Below, piece after piece: positions 9,001-18,033 of a stretch of 18,033 bases of DNA; the first letter of the stretch is position 1, and each line of letters starts with the position of its first letter. Made by a program: the position numbers and the translations under genes. The stretch is from contig CALBNP010000083.1 of assembly GCA_937896505.1 (NCBI GenBank), positions 1 through 18,033 on the forward strand, read 5' to 3'. This DNA is from an uncultured Bacteroidales bacterium. GTDB taxonomy: Bacteria > Bacteroidota > Bacteroidia > Bacteroidales > F082. The notes under the pieces were generated by a model that was given only the letters and a program-made list of their open reading frames with translations, was not told the origin of the DNA and did not search any database.

Positions 9001-9143
9001 CCCACTTGCAGTTTGTAGGCGGTTGAAATGTACTCACCGCAGTCCCACCAGCTTACGGTAGGCTCCAGCGTGAGGAAGTACACGATGGTAGCTATCAGTC
9101 CGGCAAACCATCCTGTAATCGTGTTTAACTTTTTGAATGTCAT
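6051..9143 (-). CDS. DUF2723 / GT117 family membrane protein
   Basis: A 1030-residue protein of the DUF2723 family (PF11028), classed by CAZy as glycosyltransferase family 117 and related to human TMEM260, a protein O-mannosyltransferase. The first roughly 650 residues hold many transmembrane helices. Soon after the first helix comes TVSWWDCGEYI (29-39), with acidic residues Asp34 and Glu37 in the first periplasmic loop, the position where GT-C enzymes carry their catalytic acid, followed by GHPPGAP (48-54). Further on are QPRERDYSYAGSFYAF and a large soluble part with RGDNDTFPLWYVQE. The last 150 residues look helical, possibly TPR-like. It has its own promoter box and a terminator. A protein-glycosylation role is a family-based inference; neither acceptor nor donor can be told from sequence. 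Confidence 0.88.
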   Translation of the reverse strand: MTFKKLNTITGWFAGLIATIVYFLTLEPTVSWWDCGEYISTAYKLQVGHPPGAPLFQMIGRFFSLFAGGDVTKVALMINVMSAICSGLTIVFLFWTITMLAKKVWLKEGEDAPWSNKIGVLLAGFVGAIAYTFSESFWFSAVEGEVYAMSSFFTAVTFWAILKWEEVADEPQSLRWIIFIAFLIGLSIGVHLLNLLCIPAIVYVVYFKKYKKTSVGGFLLAGLISLGLLWLINMFLVPQIVNIAGKMELFFVNTLHAPFNVGTIVYFAIIIGLIVWGLIATTKRNKPLWNTAILSFAFILIGYSSFFMLVIRANTNTPINENEPKESLSLLAYLNREQYGSWPLLYGAYYNAPVTDATDGSPIYVKDTEAGRYVMTDDRKHSVPAYPDEMKTIFPRMWSTQRGAHGDFYENYRKNSRGTITGEPVRVNNRYTGETETVLKPTFGQNLKFFFSYQCNWMYWRYFMWNFVGRQNDIESQGELDHGNWISGISFIDNARLGDQDNLPPVMKNPGRTTYYFLPFILGLCGLIWLLKKDKRESWIIFLLFFLTGLAIVIYLNQTPLQPRERDYSYAGSFYAFAIWIGMGVLALIDWIEGLTKKKNMVTTALVGLICFLAVPCLMGAQGWEEHNRSGKTSALDWAKNYLAQLPPNSVIFTRGDNDTFPLWYVQEVEGFRTDVRVCNYMLSSGYWYVHQMGRKVYESDPMPLTLTPKEYDNGVNEQLPVIEEDYFNGKRIELKDVINFVHNPKAVKQYVSGSTTHYFPCRSVKLTVDKEACIRNGIVPESMKDDIVDVIEWEIKENYIYKNALMLLDFMASNNWERPVYFTSYNDMSKVMGIDKYLHMEGLSYRFIPVKAEDYYRGVGGVYREGSYDLLVNKAKWGSLNEGDVVPDRESVRNTSYAQQAYSRTAMSLVNHGEYDSAIVIMDKFQEFYPNDKFPFDVRTYQFAELYYASGANEKGDTFVRTFVENYRQKAEYYGNLKPKFRDYFEEDLGEAFSLINEMVKVTEKYNREELCNEITTLLDDLLGKYYRG

Positions 9144-9194
9144 AGGTTTATTGTGTTTTGAATTACTTTCAATAAAGTGCTAACAATAAAATTG

Positions 9195-9202
9195 CAAATT
9201 TA
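9195..9202 (-). promoter_or_regulatory. Bacteroidetes -7 box for the DUF2723 gene
   Basis: On the minus strand TAAATTTG matches TAnnTTTG and lies about 50 bases before the ATG at 9143, in the 99-base gap after mfd. No convincing -33 TTG was found at standard spacing. Confidence 0.45.
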
Positions 9203-9242
9203 TTACTTTTGGCCTTATGTTTTGCAGAAAAGGGGAAAAATA

Positions 9243-12593
<3,351 letters not shown>

Positions 12594-12638
12594 GCTTTTT
12601 TACCTTTTAGTGTCATCCGCAATGAAGGAATGACGCTG

Positions 12639-12646
12639 CAAAGGTA
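12639..12646 (-). promoter_or_regulatory. Bacteroidetes -7 box for mfd
   Basis: On the minus strand TACCTTTG matches TAnnTTTG, 46 bases before the mfd start and 12 bases after the stop of the DUF262-HNH gene. This gives mfd its own promoter, independent of the upstream operon. Confidence 0.55.
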
Positions 12647-12657
12647 GCAAAAAACTA

Positions 12658-13755
12658 TCATTTTGAAGACTTGCGGCGGTTACATTCGCGACAAAGCATT
12701 TGGCAGTTATCGGCAACTGTGTGCCCTCCGTCGCGCCATGGCGTAATGTGGTCGGCTTCCATTTGTTCTATTTCAAAGTGCTTTCCACAGATTTTGCAAA
12801 TGCCGCTTTGCTTTTCATAGATTTCGCGCTTGGTGTTGTCGTCGAAAGTGCGAATGCCGAGGTGATGTTCGTCGCCATCAAGGACATACGCATAAATGCC
12901 TGACTTTTTAAACACATCGCTGTCTTTCATCAATGCGGCGACTTTTGTTTCCAAATCATTGGCATCAAGTGTGTCGTTTTTGTGTTTGTTGTAAAGCTCA
13001 CCCCAAGCAACTTGCTTCATTTCTTTTCGCTTTTTTGGGAATTTGGCTTTAACCCAATTGATTACGTTCTGGAAATAAAGCCATAAATCGTCGGCATTTG
13101 CATCGTGTTGATGTTTAAGCATATATTCGTCAATCTTTCCGTTGTTGAACCACGAAATTGCTGTTTCCAGGTAATCTTGGCGAATGGTGGAGCCACTCAT
13201 ATAATCGCTGCCGATTCGGTAAGCCACACAACCTGTTTTGCTGAATTTGCGTTTTGCAGCCGTGACCCACGAACCGCAATATATGGCATTACGGATTTCT
13301 TGTTTCGTTAATTTTTCTCCAGCGATATTGATGGTTTCAAACCAATTGATTTTTTCGCTGTTCGTGCCGTTGCGACAAATATATACCATCAGTTTATAGT
13401 CTTCAAACTTTTGGCGTTCATCGGGCGTAAGGTTGTTTCCCGTTTTCAGCGTCCCGTTCCAATCGACGATGAGATAGCCGCTCAAAAATTCGCAAATGCT
13501 CATGGTCCGTTGCTGTCCGTCAAGCAACTCGTATGTGCCATCTTCATTCTCCACCCAATACATTACGTTGAGCGGAAAACCTTTGCGAATACTGTCTATC
13601 ACTGCCTTTTGCTGCTTGTCATCATATACAAACTCGCGTTGGTATTTTGGACGGATGTTCAGTTTGCCGCCGTAACCAAAAACGCCTTCTTCCTCGTTGT
13701 TGCTGAATCCTGCGAATAAATCGCCTATGCGGATTGGGGTTAATTCTATTTCCAT
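12658..13755 (-). CDS. DUF262-HNH endonuclease (GmrSD-like)
   Basis: A 365-residue two-domain protein. The N-terminal part is a DUF262 domain: IRPKYQREFVYDDKQQKAVI (34-53), then LLDGQQRTMSI (77-87), the ParB/Srx-like motif DGQQR. The C-terminal 48 residues are an HNH nuclease: zinc cysteines C320-x2-C323 and C355-x2-C358, with ADH (His336), Asn350 and Asn359 as the H-N-N catalytic set. DUF262 proteins include the GmrS part of the modification-dependent GmrSD enzymes, where the domain is linked to NTP-dependent restriction. The ATG lies two bases after the stop of the adenine methyltransferase gene, so they form one operon, and a role as the cleaving partner is likely but not proven. The DNA target is unknown. 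Confidence 0.85.
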   Translation of the reverse strand: MEIELTPIRIGDLFAGFSNNEEEGVFGYGGKLNIRPKYQREFVYDDKQQKAVIDSIRKGFPLNVMYWVENEDGTYELLDGQQRTMSICEFLSGYLIVDWNGTLKTGNNLTPDERQKFEDYKLMVYICRNGTNSEKINWFETINIAGEKLTKQEIRNAIYCGSWVTAAKRKFSKTGCVAYRIGSDYMSGSTIRQDYLETAISWFNNGKIDEYMLKHQHDANADDLWLYFQNVINWVKAKFPKKRKEMKQVAWGELYNKHKNDTLDANDLETKVAALMKDSDVFKKSGIYAYVLDGDEHHLGIRTFDDNTKREIYEKQSGICKICGKHFEIEQMEADHITPWRDGGHTVADNCQMLCRECNRRKSSK

Positions 13756-13757
13756 TT

Positions 13758-14852
13758 TTATTGTTTTTTACGGATTAAAATAGTAGGCCAACATAATTTC
13801 ATTTTGTTTCCTTCTTTTATTACTCCTCTTCTATTCAAATCACTTGCATTGGGATATTCTTGTTTATTGTAAATTTTAGTCTTAAGACCTGAATTGTTAT
13901 CTCTATCGGTTATCCCTAATATTTCAAATTGGTTAGGGTTATAATTTGCAAAGAAGGTTGGAGGAACTCCCATTGCTCCGTCATAGTCTATGGGTATTTC
14001 AGATACTTTTTTTACCAAAATAGCATCGTAATTGTCAAACTTAGGATACATTGTAGGCGAGTATGACTTGTATAAATCTATTTCTTCATGACGTTTATTA
14101 TGGTCTAAATTCGTGTACCAGCAGATATTTCCCATTTTTGATAATATCAAACCATCATTATTAATTGTAATATTTGTTTTTGTTTCATCATATACAGATG
14201 GAATTGCAAAAGACATTGGACCGCTATTATAACCTAGCCAAATTTCATTGCTTCTTAAGAGAGAAAAGATGTCTTTATATGTTACATTGTTTTGATTACC
14301 AATTATTAAGAAACTCTTTTTGTTCTCAATTAGTTTCGCCACATATTCGCGGAACAGCGAGAACGGAGGATTTGTCACCACAATATCAGCTTCCTTCAGC
14401 AATTCTAAACATTCAGGTGAACGGAAGTCACCGTTACCTTTAAGTGTGGTAAGCACATTCTTGTCATTTTTGATAAGCCATTCCACATCAGTGAGGTCGG
14501 TGGCGCCGTCGCCGTTTACATCTGTCACTTCGGTGATTACAATTTTGTGAGGCACGCGGGTTTTCTGTTGTTTGCCGTTAGGTTCATCTGACTCAAACAG
14601 ACTCATTTGCGTATCGGCTACTGGCGAACCGTCGTAGCAAGTGGCAATCAGTTTTTTCAGGCCAAGCGAATTGAAATTAAGGGCAAAGTATTTGAAAAAA
14701 TTGCTTTCGTAAGGGTCGTCGCAATTGCAGAACACCGTTTTCCCGGCAAAATGCTGGCGATAGTGTTTCAGCTCGCTAGCGATATCAGCAAGTTGCGTGT
14801 AAAATTCGTCGTTCTTTGCGCTTTTTGCTTGATTTAGATTTTTATTTGCCAT
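13758..14852 (-). CDS. EcoRI-family adenine-specific DNA methyltransferase
   Basis: A 364-residue enzyme that probably methylates adenine N6 using S-adenosylmethionine. Family signs: the N-terminal KNDEFYTQ (13-20), FCNCDDPYESNFFKYF (41-56) and catalytic motif IV NPPF at 161-164 within VVTNPPFSLFREYV. It fits the EcoRI_methylase family (PF13651). The frame opens at a TTG (14876), but the ATG at 14852 matches the usual family N-terminus MANKN and follows the promoter-like and palindromic sequence at 14853-14900. Residues 111-122 form a D-x-N-x-D-G-x5-D loop resembling an EF-hand. The gene is a base-composition mosaic: about 50% GC for codons 1-170, about 30% beyond. It is followed after two bases by the DUF262-HNH gene. 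The recognition site cannot be read from sequence. Confidence 0.88.
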   Translation of the reverse strand: MANKNLNQAKSAKNDEFYTQLADIASELKHYRQHFAGKTVFCNCDDPYESNFFKYFALNFNSLGLKKLIATCYDGSPVADTQMSLFESDEPNGKQQKTRVPHKIVITEVTDVNGDGATDLTDVEWLIKNDKNVLTTLKGNGDFRSPECLELLKEADIVVTNPPFSLFREYVAKLIENKKSFLIIGNQNNVTYKDIFSLLRSNEIWLGYNSGPMSFAIPSVYDETKTNITINNDGLILSKMGNICWYTNLDHNKRHEEIDLYKSYSPTMYPKFDNYDAILVKKVSEIPIDYDGAMGVPPTFFANYNPNQFEILGITDRDNNSGLKTKIYNKQEYPNASDLNRRGVIKEGNKMKLCWPTILIRKKQ

Positions 14853-14888
14853 AATGATTGATAGTTTTCCGCACAACTATCAATCATT
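14853..14888. promoter_or_regulatory. Perfect 14-bp inverted repeat, putative operator
   Basis: AATGATTGATAGTT (14853-14866) and AACTATCAATCATT (14875-14888) are exact reverse complements around an 8-base spacer (TTCCGCAC). The repeat directly abuts the methyltransferase ATG and covers its putative -7 box. It could be an operator for a dimeric regulator, perhaps the methyltransferase or RhuM-family protein, or a hairpin in the leader. No control-protein gene is seen nearby. Confidence 0.75.
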
Positions 14889-14900
14889 TCAATCGGGCAA
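14872..14900 (-). promoter_or_regulatory. Candidate promoter for methyltransferase operon
   Basis: On the minus strand TTG (14900-14898) is followed after 18 bases by TAGTTGTG (14879-14872), one mismatch from TAnnTTTG. It would start transcription near 14866, only about 14 bases before the ATG, so the inverted repeat at 14853-14888 would act as DNA rather than as an RNA hairpin. Confidence 0.4.
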
Positions 14901-14902
14901 TA

Positions 14903-14922
14903 AGAAAGGTGTGAACCTTTCT
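14903..14922. other. 8-bp hairpin with GNRA-type loop
   Basis: AGAAAGGT (14903-14910) pairs with ACCTTTCT (14915-14922) around GTGA, a GNRA-type tetraloop if transcribed in the plus direction. It stands directly before the large self-complementary element at 14925-15103 and may be its outer part. No T-run follows, so it is not a standard terminator. Confidence 0.6.
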
Positions 14923-14924
14923 AC

Positions 14925-15103
14925 TCACATTCACGAGGAGCGTCGGATGAACCCCGCCTACACTTGCAGTCTAGCCCACACCTATAGGGTGCGAGCATTA
15001 ACTCTTAAAAGTGTAGTATGGTTCGGTGCGAGCGCTTTCCGTGAATTTGCTTTATCCGATTATCCAGAACAATCAGTTTCCGACGCTTTTTGTTTGAATG
15101 TGA
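14925..15103. other. GC-rich self-complementary element, ncRNA or mobile repeat
   Basis: This non-coding block has nested perfect pairings: 14925-14933 (TCACATTCA) with 15095-15103; 14939-14947 (AGCGTCGGA) with 15079-15087; 14958-14965 (CTACACTT) with 15009-15016; and a small hairpin at 14979-14991 (CACC/GGTG). A further 7-base pairing, 14929-14935 with 15040-15046, would compete with or cross these. GC content is about 57% in 14941-15000, against about 22% in 15121-15180 and about 30% in nearby coding DNA. An 86-codon plus-strand frame (14854-15114) crosses it but has no recognisable domain and is probably not a gene. It may be a structured RNA, a MITE-like or REP-like repeat, or a folded recombination site. 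No transposase, reverse transcriptase or integrase is adjacent. Confidence 0.55.
14988..15033. repeat. Two direct copies of a 9-base word
   Basis: GGTGCGAGC occurs at 14988-14996 and again at 15025-15033, 37 bases apart, within the self-complementary element. The first copy overlaps the small hairpin; the second runs into the palindrome AGCGCT (15031-15036). Confidence 0.7.
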
Positions 15104-15169
15104 ATAATAGCTAATGCGTTATGTTTTAATATGTTAGTTTGATGATTACTTTTCTGTTTTCGTTATTTG
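15104..15169. other. AT-rich gap after the rhuM-like gene
   Basis: About 66 bases of very AT-rich DNA between the structured element and the stop of the rhuM-like gene. I see no gene, strong hairpin with T-run, or promoter box here. Together with 14853-15103 it completes the 317-base gap without a protein gene. Confidence 0.6.
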
Positions 15170-16009
15170 CTATTTTAGTTTGTTTAAAATCTCATTTGCG
15201 GATATTCCCATTTTGCAGAAAGCAAACCAACGTTTACCTAAATCTTTAATGGAAGCACCAATATGATAAACATCGTTGTCAATGATTAAGAATCTGTCGT
15301 GACAATTCTTGAAAACTGTCACTTCAATTTCTTTGTATTGACTATTATGCTTATCAATGTCAGTCTGCAATTTACTATTAATTTCTTGAGTATATATTTG
15401 TGTTCTGACATTCTCAGCACGTTTGTCCAACATGGCGAGTACCGAATCATCTATGTAATTGTCTATCAATGTTATTTGATGTTTGGCACTTCGGATTAAA
15501 TCGTTTACAAATTTATAAGCTTCGAATATTTGTCCATTGTAGAATATTCCTTCCACGGGCGGCAACGATGTGCGGACAAAGAAATCTATTTTATTCTCGG
15601 TTTCGGCAACACGTTGTTCAAGTCGCTCAAACCGTTGGTTGATAGAATAACCTCGCAATAAATACTCTTTTAAGACTTTGTTTGCCCACTGACGGAACTG
15701 AATGCCTCGTTTGGTATTTACTCTGAAACCAACAGAGATAATTACATCAAGGTTGTATAGTTCAACTTGTCGATTAACCATCCTGCCACCTTCCTTTTGA
15801 AGTAGTTCCAAAATGGAACTAGTTGAACCTTTGTCAAGTTCTCCGCTGTCAAAAATATTCTTCAGATGTTTCGTAATAGCCTGACGTTGAACACCAAACA
15901 ACTCTGCCATTTGTGCTTGTGTCAGCCAAACCGTCTCATTATCAAGACGAACTTCGAGCTTTATCTCTTCGTTAGGCTGGTATAATATTATTTCGTTTTT
16001 GTCGTCCAT
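15170..16009 (-). CDS. RhuM-family protein with PLD-like C-terminal domain
   Basis: A 279-residue protein of unknown function. Residues 1-125 match the RhuM family (PF13310 type): VRLDNETVWLTQAQMAELFG is followed by a helix-turn-helix-like segment (VQRQAITKHLKNIF), then YNLDVIISVGFRVNTKRGIQ and FRQWANKVLKEYLLRGY. A short heptad-like stretch (124-145) may be a coiled coil. The C-terminal half resembles a phospholipase-D-type domain: ITLIDNYIDDSVLAML (179-194) and H237-D-R239-F-L-I-I-D244, followed by G251-A-S253. This is the HxKx4D...GS pattern with Arg in place of Lys. Only one such motif is present, so a nuclease would need to dimerise. RhuM-family genes often sit in restriction-modification or phage-defence loci, as here. 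GC falls from about 42% in the N-terminal half to about 30% in the C-terminal half. Confidence 0.75.
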   Translation of the reverse strand: MDDKNEIILYQPNEEIKLEVRLDNETVWLTQAQMAELFGVQRQAITKHLKNIFDSGELDKGSTSSILELLQKEGGRMVNRQVELYNLDVIISVGFRVNTKRGIQFRQWANKVLKEYLLRGYSINQRFERLEQRVAETENKIDFFVRTSLPPVEGIFYNGQIFEAYKFVNDLIRSAKHQITLIDNYIDDSVLAMLDKRAENVRTQIYTQEINSKLQTDIDKHNSQYKEIEVTVFKNCHDRFLIIDNDVYHIGASIKDLGKRWFAFCKMGISANEILNKLK

Positions 16010-16017
16010 AAATCAGT

Positions 16018-16030
16018 GCTACGCCTCTAC
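16018..16030. repeat. Half copy of the 2803-2827 palindrome
   Basis: GCTACGCCTCTAC matches the right arm at 2815-2827 (GCTACGTCTCTAC) at 12 of 13 bases. It lies just upstream of the rhuM-like gene, in its leader. It is short enough that chance cannot be excluded. Confidence 0.3.
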
Positions 16031-16042
16031 AATATCCGTTTG

Positions 16043-16050
16043 CAAAAATA
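16043..16050 (-). promoter_or_regulatory. Bacteroidetes -7 box for the rhuM-like gene
   Basis: On the minus strand TATTTTTG matches TAnnTTTG, 33 bases before the ATG at 16009 and just after the stop of the OPT transporter gene. It indicates separate transcription of the rhuM-like gene. Confidence 0.5.
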
Positions 16051-16059
16051 GTCAAATTT

Positions 16060-18033
16060 TTATTCTTCTTCCACCTTTGCGCGTTTGCTGTCCCAAATCA
16101 TGTAAACGATGATGACGATATACATGACCAAGGCGATGAGGCCTGCAATCGGGAGTTCGTTGAACAATCCGCCATCGGCTGTACGAGCCACTGCATCGAC
16201 ATTGCAGAACTTGAGGATGGCGCTGACCACGCCCATCAAGGCGCCGCCGGCAATGAAACCTGAGGCAATGAGGGTGCCGCGGTTATAGCGTGCATCGTTG
16301 AGCTTCTGGTCTTTGCTGCGTGTGCTGACAAACCACGACACGGCACCGCCAATGAGCAACGGCACATTGAGGTCAATCGGGATGAACATGCCCAAGGCAA
16401 ATGGCAATGCCGGAATCTTGCAGAAATTGAGAATCAAGGCGATGGCAGCACCAATACCGTAAAGCAGCCAAGGTGCGCTGCCGCCCGACATCATAGGCTC
16501 GATGACAGCCGACATGGCGTTGGCTTGCGGTGCAACCAAAGCATCGTCGCCGACAAAACCGTAGGCTTTGTTCAGCACCATGATGACGCCAGCCACGGTT
16601 GCAGAAGCAACTGCGACACCGACAAATTTCCAAATCTCTTGTTTCTTAGGCGTGGTGCCAATCCAGTAACCTACCTTCAGGTCGGTGATGAAAGCACCTG
16701 CCACAGCTAAAGCCGTGCAGACCACGCCACCTATTATCAATGCGGCAGTCATGCCTTCGGCGCCGCTCAAACCGGCTGCAACCATGACCAGTGAAGCCAA
16801 AATCAAGGTCATCAGGGTCATGCCGCTGACGGGATTGGAGCCTACGATTGCAATGGCGTTGGCGGCCACAGTGGTAAACAAAAATGCAATGACGGCGACG
16901 ACCAAAATGCCGATGGCAGCATGGCCAACGTTATGCACAACGCCAAACCAGAAGAACAGGAAGGTGATGAGCAACACAGCCACGATTCCAATGATGATGG
17001 TCTTCATGGAAAGGTCGCTTTGGGTGCGGTCAACAGGTTCGTTGCTCGTTTTCTTGCCTTTGAATTCGTTGGCAGCCAGCCCGACTGACGACTTGATGAC
17101 GCCCCACGATTTGATGATGCTGATGACACCGGCCATGGCAATGCCACCGATGCCGATGTGGCGGGCGTAGTTCTTGAAGATTTCTTCAGGAGCCATCTGC
17201 CCGATGGTTGAAGTGATGCCGGCATTCATCAGGTCGATGATTTGGTCGCCCCAAATGAGGTTCATGCCCGGAATGATGATGAACCAGACCAGCAATGAGC
17301 CGCAGCAGATGATAAAGGCATATTTCAGTCCGATGATGTAACCCAAGCCGAGCACGGCTGCGCCTGTGTTCACCTTGAACATCAGTTTGGCTTTGTCGGC
17401 CAAGGCAGCGCCCCAGCCCATCATGCGTGTGGTGATGGTCTCCGACCACCAGCCGAAAGTGGCGACGATGAAATCGTAAAGACCTCCAATCAAACCGCTG
17501 ACAACCAGCAATAAGGAATCCTTGCCTTTTTTCTGTCCGCTGACTAAGACTTGCGTTGTAGCCGTGGCTTCAGGGAACGGGAATTTGCCGTGTTGTTCCT
17601 TGACGAAATATTTGCGGAAAGGAATGAGGAACAGGATGCCCAAAATGCCGCCCAGCAGCGAGCTGATAAACACCTGCCAGAAATTGATTTCGATGGCATA
17701 GCCCTTGCCTTGCAGAATGTAAAGTGCCGGAAGCGTGAAGATGGCGCCAGCCACCACGCCGCCCGAACAGCCGCCGATGGATTGAATGATGACGTTTTGC
17801 GAAAGTGCGTCGTTTTTCTTGGCCAGTCCCGACAAGCCTATGGCGATGATGGCAATCGGGATGGCGGCTTCAAACACCTGGCCGACTTTCAGTCCGAGGT
17901 AAGCGGCAGCCGCCGAAAACAGAATGGTCATCAACAGACCGGTGACGACCGACCAAACGGTAACTTCCTGATACTTCTTGTTTTTCGACAAGATGGGTTC
18001 GTACTCTTCGCCCGGTTTCAGTTCGCGATGCGC
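16060..18033 (-). CDS. OPT-family oligopeptide transporter, partial at N-terminus
   Basis: A polytopic inner-membrane transporter of the OPT superfamily; bacterial members are predicted to import small peptides or metal chelates by ion coupling. The visible part has many hydrophobic helices and the segments AAAAYLGLKVGQVFEAAIPI, FPFPEATATTQVLVSG and GSNPVSGMTLMTL, typical of the family. The frame does not begin at the TTG (17991): it stays open to the window edge and adds AHRELKPGEEYEPI, which continues naturally into LSKNKKYQEVTVWSV, so the real start lies beyond 18033. The C-terminus is complete (TAA at 16060-16062) after YMIWDSKRAKVEEE. It borders the accessory island. The substrate cannot be assigned from sequence. 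Confidence 0.9.
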   Translation of the reverse strand, partial: AHRELKPGEEYEPILSKNKKYQEVTVWSVVTGLLMTILFSAAAAYLGLKVGQVFEAAIPIAIIAIGLSGLAKKNDALSQNVIIQSIGGCSGGVVAGAIFTLPALYILQGKGYAIEINFWQVFISSLLGGILGILFLIPFRKYFVKEQHGKFPFPEATATTQVLVSGQKKGKDSLLLVVSGLIGGLYDFIVATFGWWSETITTRMMGWGAALADKAKLMFKVNTGAAVLGLGYIIGLKYAFIICCGSLLVWFIIIPGMNLIWGDQIIDLMNAGITSTIGQMAPEEIFKNYARHIGIGGIAMAGVISIIKSWGVIKSSVGLAANEFKGKKTSNEPVDRTQSDLSMKTIIIGIVAVLLITFLFFWFGVVHNVGHAAIGILVVAVIAFLFTTVAANAIAIVGSNPVSGMTLMTLILASLVMVAAGLSGAEGMTAALIIGGVVCTALAVAGAFITDLKVGYWIGTTPKKQEIWKFVGVAVASATVAGVIMVLNKAYGFVGDDALVAPQANAMSAVIEPMMSGGSAPWLLYGIGAAIALILNFCKIPALPFALGMFIPIDLNVPLLIGGAVSWFVSTRSKDQKLNDARYNRGTLIASGFIAGGALMGVVSAILKFCNVDAVARTADGGLFNELPIAGLIALVMYIVIIVYMIWDSKRAKVEEE

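Noticed and set aside
9204..9211. A plus-strand TACTTTTG (-7-like) box in the mfd-DUF2723 gap
   Set aside because: It points into the antisense of mfd with no gene to serve; such AT-rich words occur by chance.
14853..14876. TTG start at 14876 for the methyltransferase
   Set aside because: The added eight residues (MCGKLSII) fall in the inverted repeat and putative promoter; the ATG at 14852 fits the family N-terminus better.
14925..15103. Integron attC site, retron RNA or group II intron remnant
   Set aside because: I found no RYYYAAC/GTTRRRY core pair, no reverse transcriptase and no domain V-like sequence; the paired structure alone does not identify any of these.
14854..15114. An 86-codon plus-strand open frame across the structured element
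   Set aside because: It starts inside the 14-bp inverted repeat, has no recognisable domain, and its content is explained by the paired, GC-rich nucleotide structure.

Overview
The window looks like a chromosome segment of a Bacteroidales bacterium (Prevotella/Bacteroides-like). The evidence is a lipobox-bearing GH2 beta-mannosidase, a very large DUF2723 (GT117) membrane protein, a Bacteroidetes-type ECF sigma/anti-sigma pair, and repeated -7 boxes of the Bacteroidetes form TAnnTTTG upstream of genes. Most genes are near 45-50% GC. The genus is not resolved.

Left part (1-6050): the 3' end of cutC abuts a lipoprotein beta-mannosidase. Facing them is a minus-strand operon of an ECF sigma factor and a membrane anti-sigma-like protein, with an ECF-type promoter (TGTAAC-N16-CGTA) just upstream. 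A plus-strand DUF1648 membrane protein and lgt follow, each with its own -7 box. A strong hairpin terminator separates lgt from the convergent next gene.

Middle (6051-12593): two large minus-strand housekeeping-type genes. One is a 1030-residue DUF2723/GT117 protein (membrane glycosyltransferase family, TMEM260-like). The other is mfd, the transcription-repair coupling factor.

Accessory island (12658-16009): a two-gene operon encodes an EcoRI-type adenine methyltransferase and a DUF262-HNH nuclease, plausibly a restriction-modification or related defence pair. Next comes a 317-base gap holding a 14-bp perfect inverted repeat over the putative methyltransferase promoter and a GC-rich, multiply self-complementary block of about 180 nt in otherwise AT-rich DNA. 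Last is a RhuM-family protein with a PLD-like C-terminal domain. GC content switches abruptly inside the methyltransferase gene (about 50% to about 30%), which suggests mosaic assembly. The island sits between mfd and an OPT-family transporter.

Right end (16060-18033): an OPT-family oligopeptide transporter on the minus strand, whose true N-terminus lies outside the window.

The most interesting part is the island, especially the palindromic GC-rich element (14925-15103) and the mosaic methyltransferase. No tRNA, rRNA, CRISPR array or transposase was seen.
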